The notes under the pieces: generated by a model
What the model saw: the letters and a program-made list of their open reading frames with translations, nothing else
Databases searched by the model: none
Told to the model about the DNA's origin: nothing
NCBI RefSeq assembly: GCF_002386345.1
Contig: NZ_CP023507.1
Location: forward strand, 1,736,001-1,800,000
Direction of reading: 5' to 3'
DNA: 64,000 nucleotides
Source of the DNA: Streptococcus oralis
GTDB lineage: Bacteria > Bacillota > Bacilli > Lactobacillales > Streptococcaceae
Program-made: the position numbers and the translations under genes
Part shown: one piece after another, positions 57,813 through 64,000 of the stretch
Layout of the letters: each line of letters begins with the position of its first letter
Numbering within the stretch: the first letter of the stretch is position 1

Positions 57813-59359
57813 TGGCTGTTTACCTCATTGATCAAGCCCTTGATGTCAATTTTACCATTAGGCGTTAGTGGTAAACTATCTCGATAAAGAAACTTAGACG
57901 GCATCATATAGGACATCATGATATCTGCTAGGTCTTCCTTGATAGCCTTGGTAATATCGATATCACGCTCAAACTGCTGACGGACACCGTCTTTTAGGAT
58001 GACATAGGCCAGTAGATTTTGTACCTTGTGGTCCTTGTTATAACGTGGGACAGCAACAGCCGACTCGATAAAGCGAGACTTGTTGAGGTTTTGAGAGACA
58101 TCTTCCAGCTCAATGCGATAACCATTAAACTTAATCTGGAAATCCATGCGTCCACCATAGAGAAGCAATCCCTCATCTGTCATGGTTCCTACATCCCCTG
58201 TGTGGTAGGCTGGAAGACCTTCGAACTCAAAGAAAGCTTCTGCCGTTTTTTCAGGATTATTCATATAGCCTTTTGAAACAGCTGGCCCTGAAACAATGAT
58301 TTCTCCTTGCTCACCATTTGGAACTTTCTTACCTTCCTCATCAATGATAAAGGTCGGAGAATCGGCCTTGGTATAGCCGATTGGCAGGCGTTTGAGAGTC
58401 GTCAACATCTCATCAGTGACGGCAACTGCTGACAAAGCTACTGTCGCTTCTGTTGGACCATAGGCATTGATAATACGAGCATCTGGGAATCGCTCGCGCA
58501 GTTTTTGAGCAGTTTTGACCGTCAATTCTTCACCATCAAAGTAGAAATGCGTGATGCCAGGCATTTTCTCGCTGTTAAAGTCTTCTGACAACATGGCCAT
58601 ATCTGCAAAAGAAGGCGTTGAGGTCCAGATAGCGATTGGCAATGCAAAGATGATCGCAAAGAGTTGCTTAAAGTCCTGAGTAATGGCTGAAGGAAGAGCG
58701 AAAAGCGTGCCACCCAGTGCCAAGGTTGGCGCCCAATACATGACAGATAGGTCAAAAGAATAAGGGGGCTGAGCCAGCATTTGCGGACGACTTGGCGTCG
58801 CAAATTCCTTATCTGTAATCATCCAGTTGGTAAAGCTGAGGAGATTATCATGGGAGATCTGCACTCCCTTAGGCTTACCAGTCGTACCAGAAGTAAAGAT
58901 GATGTAGTAGTTGTCATCTCCCTTGACTGGATGGGTCATCTCGTAGCTGGAAGCTTGAGCAAAAGCTTCATGGACTTGCTTTAAATTCAGCATCGGTGTG
59001 CTAGTTTGCTCTAATGGAAAATCTGAGATAGTAATAATCAAGCTTGGCTTTGCAACTTCTACGATAGCAGAAACTCTTTCCAAGGCCGAATGGCTATCAA
59101 TTGGGATATAGGCATGACCTGACTTAGTTAGCGCTACAAAGGTAGCCAACATCTCATATTCCTGACCACCAAAAACGACGACTGGAGATTTCTCAGGCAA
59201 GCCTAGTTGGTCGATAGCTGCAGCTAAACTATCTGAATCAGCCTTCAGATCACCATAAGTATGCTCTTGACCTAAAACATTGTAGACAGGATATGTTGGT
59301 TGCGTTTGAGCAAAGTGCTCAATCGTTTCAATCATATCTTTTATCGGTTTATTAGACAC
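57809..59359 (-). CDS. dltA: D-alanine--D-alanyl carrier protein ligase DltA
   Basis: 516 aa adenylate-forming enzyme. P-loop [15 protein letters not shown] (about 152-166), [11 protein letters not shown] and YHTGDVG blocks, and the C-terminal catalytic Lys in [10 protein letters not shown]. Starts with GTG at 59359, behind AGGAGAAGAGG; no nearer ATG exists. Confidence 0.95.
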   Translation of the reverse strand: MSNKPIKDMIETIEHFAQTQPTYPVYNVLGQEHTYGDLKADSDSLAAAIDQLGLPEKSPVVVFGGQEYEMLATFVALTKSGHAYIPIDSHSALERVSAIVEVAKPSLIITISDFPLEQTSTPMLNLKQVHEAFAQASSYEMTHPVKGDDNYYIIFTSGTTGKPKGVQISHDNLLSFTNWMITDKEFATPSRPQMLAQPPYSFDLSVMYWAPTLALGGTLFALPSAITQDFKQLFAIIFALPIAIWTSTPSFADMAMLSEDFNSEKMPGITHFYFDGEELTVKTAQKLRERFPDARIINAYGPTEATVALSAVAVTDEMLTTLKRLPIGYTKADSPTFIIDEEGKKVPNGEQGEIIVSGPAVSKGYMNNPEKTAEAFFEFEGLPAYHTGDVGTMTDEGLLLYGGRMDFQIKFNGYRIELEDVSQNLNKSRFIESAVAVPRYNKDHKVQNLLAYVILKDGVRQQFERDIDITKAIKEDLADIMMSYMMPSKFLYRDSLPLTPNGKIDIKGLINEVNSQ

Positions 59360-59379
59360 TGTTCCTCTTCTCCTTTAAA

Positions 59380-59511
59380 CTAGAACTCATTATAAATAAA
59401 GGTGCCTTGGCTCTGACCAAGGTAACTAAAAAAATAAAGCAAACCAAGTAAGATTACAAAATATAGAGCCGTCCGGCCTAAGAATACATGTAAATTTCGT
59501 TGTTTTTTCAT
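59380..59511 (-). CDS. dltX: DltX, small membrane peptide of the dlt operon
   Basis: 43 residues, ATG at 59511 to TAG at 59380. Basic N-terminus (MKKQRNLHVF), one membrane span (TALYFVILLGLLYFFSYLG) and the conserved C-terminal FIYNEF motif known for DltX, which passes D-alanine to teichoic acid acceptors. First gene of dltXABCD, 20 bases before dltA. Confidence 0.9.
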   Translation of the reverse strand: MKKQRNLHVFLGRTALYFVILLGLLYFFSYLGQSQGTFIYNEF

Positions 59512-59579
59512 AAGCTATCCATTAATATATTATTTCTATTAGCTATCAGTATGTATTGTTAGCATCTTATCTTCCTAAC

Positions 59580-59609
59580 ATTTTACCACTTTATCAACCT
59601 TTTTTTCAA
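59580..59609 (-). promoter_or_regulatory. dlt operon promoter
   Basis: Minus-strand TTGAAA (59604-59609), 18-bp spacer, TAAAAT (59580-59585) with TG upstream. Upstream of it TTTTAG-N5-TTTAAG (59635-59651, plus strand) resembles a CiaR box but the first half is imperfect. Confidence 0.65.
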
Positions 59610-59683
59610 CTGTTTACCATAACTTAAAAATTGGTTTTAGCTTATTTTAAGATAAGTTAAAATATTAATGTTTTGCCCATCAA

Positions 59684-59713
59684 AAAAGAGCCTGAGATTT
59701 TCATCTCAAACTC
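59684..59713 (-). terminator. glp operon terminator
   Basis: GAGTTTGAGAT-gaaa-ATCTCAGGCTC on the minus strand followed by TTTTTT. Confidence 0.85.
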
Positions 59714-59735
59714 TGTTGCCAATCACTCTTTTATC

Positions 59736-60440
59736 TTAGAAAAGTGAAAATACGAGAACTGCTAGGGCCGCACCAACAATAGGTCCTACAACAGGAATCC
59801 AAGCATAAGACCAGTCCCCGTCTCCCTTGTTTGGAATTGGCAAGATGCTGTGCATGATACGAGGTCCAAGGTCACGAGCTGGGTTCAAGGCATAACCCGT
59901 TGTCCCACCTAGTGAAAGACCGATACCGACAATCAAGGTCCCCACTGCAAAGGTCCCTAAACCAGCTTGAAGGTCATAGAGTCCCAAGGCAAAGATTGTC
60001 AAGAGCAAAACAAAAGTTCCAAGGATTTCGCTGATCAAGTTCGATACTGTGTTCTTGATTGCTGGTCCAGTACTGAAGGTTGCTAGGATATTGTCTGCAT
60101 TTTCTTCTGCCTCATAATGCGGTTTGAATTGCAACCAAACCAAAATCTGAGCCACCATCGCTCCTGCGAATTGGGCTAGGATATAAGGGAAAACAGAAGC
60201 CCAAGAGAGCGTTCCTTTTAAGGCCATAGCAAACGTCACAGCTGGATTTAGGTGGGCTGGACTAAGCGTGCCAGATACAAAGGCTGCAACGGCTACAGCA
60301 ATTCCCCATCCCATAGTAATCACAATCCATCCTGAATTGTTGCTCTTGGTTTTGGGAAGAACCACACCTGCTACAACTCCATTTCCTAGGAGGATGAGGA
60401 TTAAGGTCCCCAAAAATTCTCCAAATAATTCTTTCATCAT
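59736..60440 (-). CDS. glpF: Glycerol uptake facilitator GlpF
   Basis: 234 aa aquaglyceroporin from the ATG at 60440 (GGAG eight bases upstream); a longer frame to 60494 lacks a ribosome site. Six spans and both NPA boxes are visible (HLNPAVTFAM and ALNPARDLGPR); the Asp after Arg in the second box is the glycerol-type residue. Last gene of glpK-glpO-glpF. Confidence 0.94.
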   Translation of the reverse strand: MMKELFGEFLGTLILILLGNGVVAGVVLPKTKSNNSGWIVITMGWGIAVAVAAFVSGTLSPAHLNPAVTFAMALKGTLSWASVFPYILAQFAGAMVAQILVWLQFKPHYEAEENADNILATFSTGPAIKNTVSNLISEILGTFVLLLTIFALGLYDLQAGLGTFAVGTLIVGIGLSLGGTTGYALNPARDLGPRIMHSILPIPNKGDGDWSYAWIPVVGPIVGAALAVLVFSLF

Positions 60441-60507
60441 ATCTTTGTCTCCATTTAAAAGAAGGGGTGGGCGACAAGGAATGCTGCCCTCCACCTCTTT
60501 TCCTTTT

Positions 60508-62334
60508 TTAATTTTTTAGTTCTGTCAAATCGTTTTGAGCAAGAGCTGCTTCAACATCCGCACGGTAGGCTGCTTTTTCTTCTTCGGTCCAATCATAGAA
60601 TCGTCCCATTTCATCCAGAACTGGCTCAACGATGCTATCCAAACTATCACGCATAAAGAGCATGTGGTTGGTACGACGAAGGAGGAAGTCAACTGGGCTC
60701 AGAGCCAACTCATTGCGCATTGCATAGTGAAGGGACAAGGTATCTGCCAAGCTGAGTCCTGGCGCTTGTTCCAAGCTGTGAGCAAGGGCAAAGACTTTCG
60801 GTGCATTTGAACCGTAAAGATTTGCGAGATACTGGGCTTCCTTGCTATCCAAACCACGTGACACTCCAAGTTGAGCAAAGGCTTCGATTTCTGAGCCCAC
60901 ATTTGCTGGGTTCAATTCTCCACCTGAAACAGGATAAGTCTTAGAGTTGATCAGTTTAAAGCTACGGTCAAATTCGGCTTTGAGGATGTCAACCACGCGC
61001 TCCATAGCTCCTTCAGCCATCTTACGGTAGTCTGTGATTTTACCACCAGCAAGGGTTAAAAGACCATTATCATCACGATCCAAGCTCGAACCACGAGAAA
61101 CTGCAGATGGATCCAAATGTTTCTCAGATGTGCTGCTTTCAAGCTTGCTGACAGCAGATTCAACATCTTCACGCGTTTTTTCTTTCGATAGATATGCCTC
61201 GACAGTCGCAATCAAGCTATTGAAGCTTTCATCGCTAATGGTTCCGTTATTTCCACCATTGTAGTCAGAAGCGCTATTGCCTGCGATCAATGGACGAAGA
61301 CCAGCCCAGCTGCTTTCAATATCAGCAACGGTAATGTTTGCTTCTGGGAAGCGGTTGTTGACAATACCTAGTAGATAATCTACATCTTCCTGCGTCACTT
61401 TTGGATGTTCCAAATCGCCTGTGTAGTCTGTATCGGTTGTACCAAAGTAGGTCTTGTTTTCACGTGGGAGAACGAAGACCATACGACCATCTCCCAAACC
61501 TGTGTCAAAGTAAACTGGCTGTGAAACCTTGATCTTGCTTGAGTCCACTACCAAGTGAACTCCCTTAGTTGGACGCATTTGTGAGAATTGCGTTCCCTTA
61601 TTAGACAAATTGCGTACCTTGTCGCTCCAAGGTCCAGTTGTGTTAATAACTAGGCGAGCCTTGATTTCAAAGACTTGGTCTGTCAACAAATCACGAGCTA
61701 CAACACCTGTAATCTTGCCGCTTTCGTCAAAGAGGAAGCCTTCTGCCTTAACATGGTTGGCAATGAGGGCACCGTCTTGGTTGGCACGTTTGATGTTTTC
61801 AATCACGAGACGCGCATCGTTATTACGGAAGTCAAGATAAACCCCACCTCCTACCAAGCCTTCTTTCTTCAAGTTTGGCTGGCGTTCCAAGACTTCTTCC
61901 TTGCTCAAGACCTTGTTAGCAGCTGGCGTATTGTTAACACCTGCCAAAAGGTCGTACAAGTCCATGGCTACTTTGAGACGGAAGAGACTAAAGGTCGCTC
62001 CATCCTCATCAAAAACAGGCAAGAGCATTGGATCTGGTTTTGGAATGTGTGGAGCGATTTGTTGAACCACCGCGCGCTCAGAAACTGTATCTGATACCAC
62101 TTCCACGTCAAATTGTTTGAGGTAACGCAGACCTCCGTGGACCAATTTTGTTGAACGGCTAGATGTTCCTTCTGCGAAGTCCTGCATTTCAATCAAACCA
62201 GTGTCAAGACCACTGGCTGCCGCCTGCAAGGCTACACCAGCTCCTGTAATCCCCCCACCAATAATCAAGAGATCCAAGGTACGTTCCTGCATTTTTTTAA
62301 TTGACAATTCACGTGTTTTCTTTGAAAATTCCAT
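60508..62334 (-). CDS. glpO: Alpha-glycerophosphate oxidase GlpO
   Basis: 608 aa flavoprotein. FAD site LLIIGGGITGAGVALQ (residues 22-37). The insert of about 50 residues after residue 360 (LSKEKTREDVESAVSKLESS) is the feature that separates streptococcal oxidases from GlpD dehydrogenases. Oxidises glycerol-3-phosphate with oxygen, releasing hydrogen peroxide. Confidence 0.95.
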   Translation of the reverse strand: MEFSKKTRELSIKKMQERTLDLLIIGGGITGAGVALQAAASGLDTGLIEMQDFAEGTSSRSTKLVHGGLRYLKQFDVEVVSDTVSERAVVQQIAPHIPKPDPMLLPVFDEDGATFSLFRLKVAMDLYDLLAGVNNTPAANKVLSKEEVLERQPNLKKEGLVGGGVYLDFRNNDARLVIENIKRANQDGALIANHVKAEGFLFDESGKITGVVARDLLTDQVFEIKARLVINTTGPWSDKVRNLSNKGTQFSQMRPTKGVHLVVDSSKIKVSQPVYFDTGLGDGRMVFVLPRENKTYFGTTDTDYTGDLEHPKVTQEDVDYLLGIVNNRFPEANITVADIESSWAGLRPLIAGNSASDYNGGNNGTISDESFNSLIATVEAYLSKEKTREDVESAVSKLESSTSEKHLDPSAVSRGSSLDRDDNGLLTLAGGKITDYRKMAEGAMERVVDILKAEFDRSFKLINSKTYPVSGGELNPANVGSEIEAFAQLGVSRGLDSKEAQYLANLYGSNAPKVFALAHSLEQAPGLSLADTLSLHYAMRNELALSPVDFLLRRTNHMLFMRDSLDSIVEPVLDEMGRFYDWTEEEKAAYRADVEAALAQNDLTELKN

Positions 62335-62397
62335 ATTTACACACTTTCTAACTGAGTCGTTTCATTCTTAAGCTGATCATTGCATCAAGAAACAGTA

Positions 62398-63999
<1,602 letters not shown>

Positions 64000-64000
64000 A

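Noticed and set aside
59635..59651. CiaR-box-like TTTTAG-N5-TTTAAG upstream of the dlt promoter
   Set aside because: The first half deviates from TTTAAG, and the place relative to the promoter is not decisive; mentioned only as a possibility in the promoter entry.

Overview
The window reads as chromosomal DNA of a mitis-group streptococcus (Streptococcus mitis, S. oralis or S. pneumoniae relative). Low GC content, AGGAGG-type ribosome binding sites, TTGACA/TATAAT promoters and the gene content all fit: metQ/metN, argGH, the ngt N-glycan transporter, adcRCBA, dltXABCD and glpKOF. Almost every protein is recognisable and intact. I saw no rRNA or tRNA gene, no insertion sequence and no CRISPR array. 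The species call is by memory of gene content, not by alignment.

Layout. 1-4.7 kb: methionine uptake (metQ, M20 peptidase, metN, metP) under a MET-box, next to a cystine-type binding protein. 4.7-8.7 kb: AzlCD exporter, a lipoprotein, and tsaB-rimI-tsaD for tRNA t6A synthesis. 8.7-10.2 kb: a gene-poor stretch with two tiny overlapping membrane-protein genes and three tandem promoter-plus-terminator units that look like small RNA genes. 10.2-16.7 kb: rpoY-rnjA, mnmG, two Nudix hydrolases, an SseB-like gene and mnmA. 16.9-20.4 kb: an arginine operon (binding protein, argG, argH) with an ArgR-like operator over its promoter. 20.6-23.7 kb: LysM cell-wall protein, serine dehydratase and a HAD phosphatase. 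23.8-26.5 kb: nucleotide-sugar dehydratase and glycosyltransferase. 26.7-31 kb: MFS transporter and a PadR-controlled membrane cassette. 31-34.1 kb: a CcpA-controlled unknown gene, trhO, and an orphan bacteriocin-immunity-type pair.

34.2-48.8 kb is one host N-glycan locus: the NgtS-P1-P2 ABC importer followed by GH20, ROK kinase, GH38, GH125, GH92 and GH29. In S. pneumoniae, as I recall, these sit at two sites on opposite sides of the origin (near SP_0090-0092 and SP_2141-2146). Their fusion here, and the gene order on both sides, are what an inversion around oriC would give. 49.2-59.7 kb carries zinc uptake (adcRCBA), a sortase-anchored 5'-nucleotidase and the dlt operon. 59.7-64 kb carries glycerol metabolism (glpK, glpO, glpF).

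The most interesting non-coding signals are the small RNA array at 9.26-9.89 kb, in which units 2 and 3 are clearly related to each other; two arrays of perfect or near-perfect DnaA boxes at 12-bp spacing upstream of the fucosidase gene (48.76-48.99 kb); and a PadR promoter flanked by two identical 17-bp operators.
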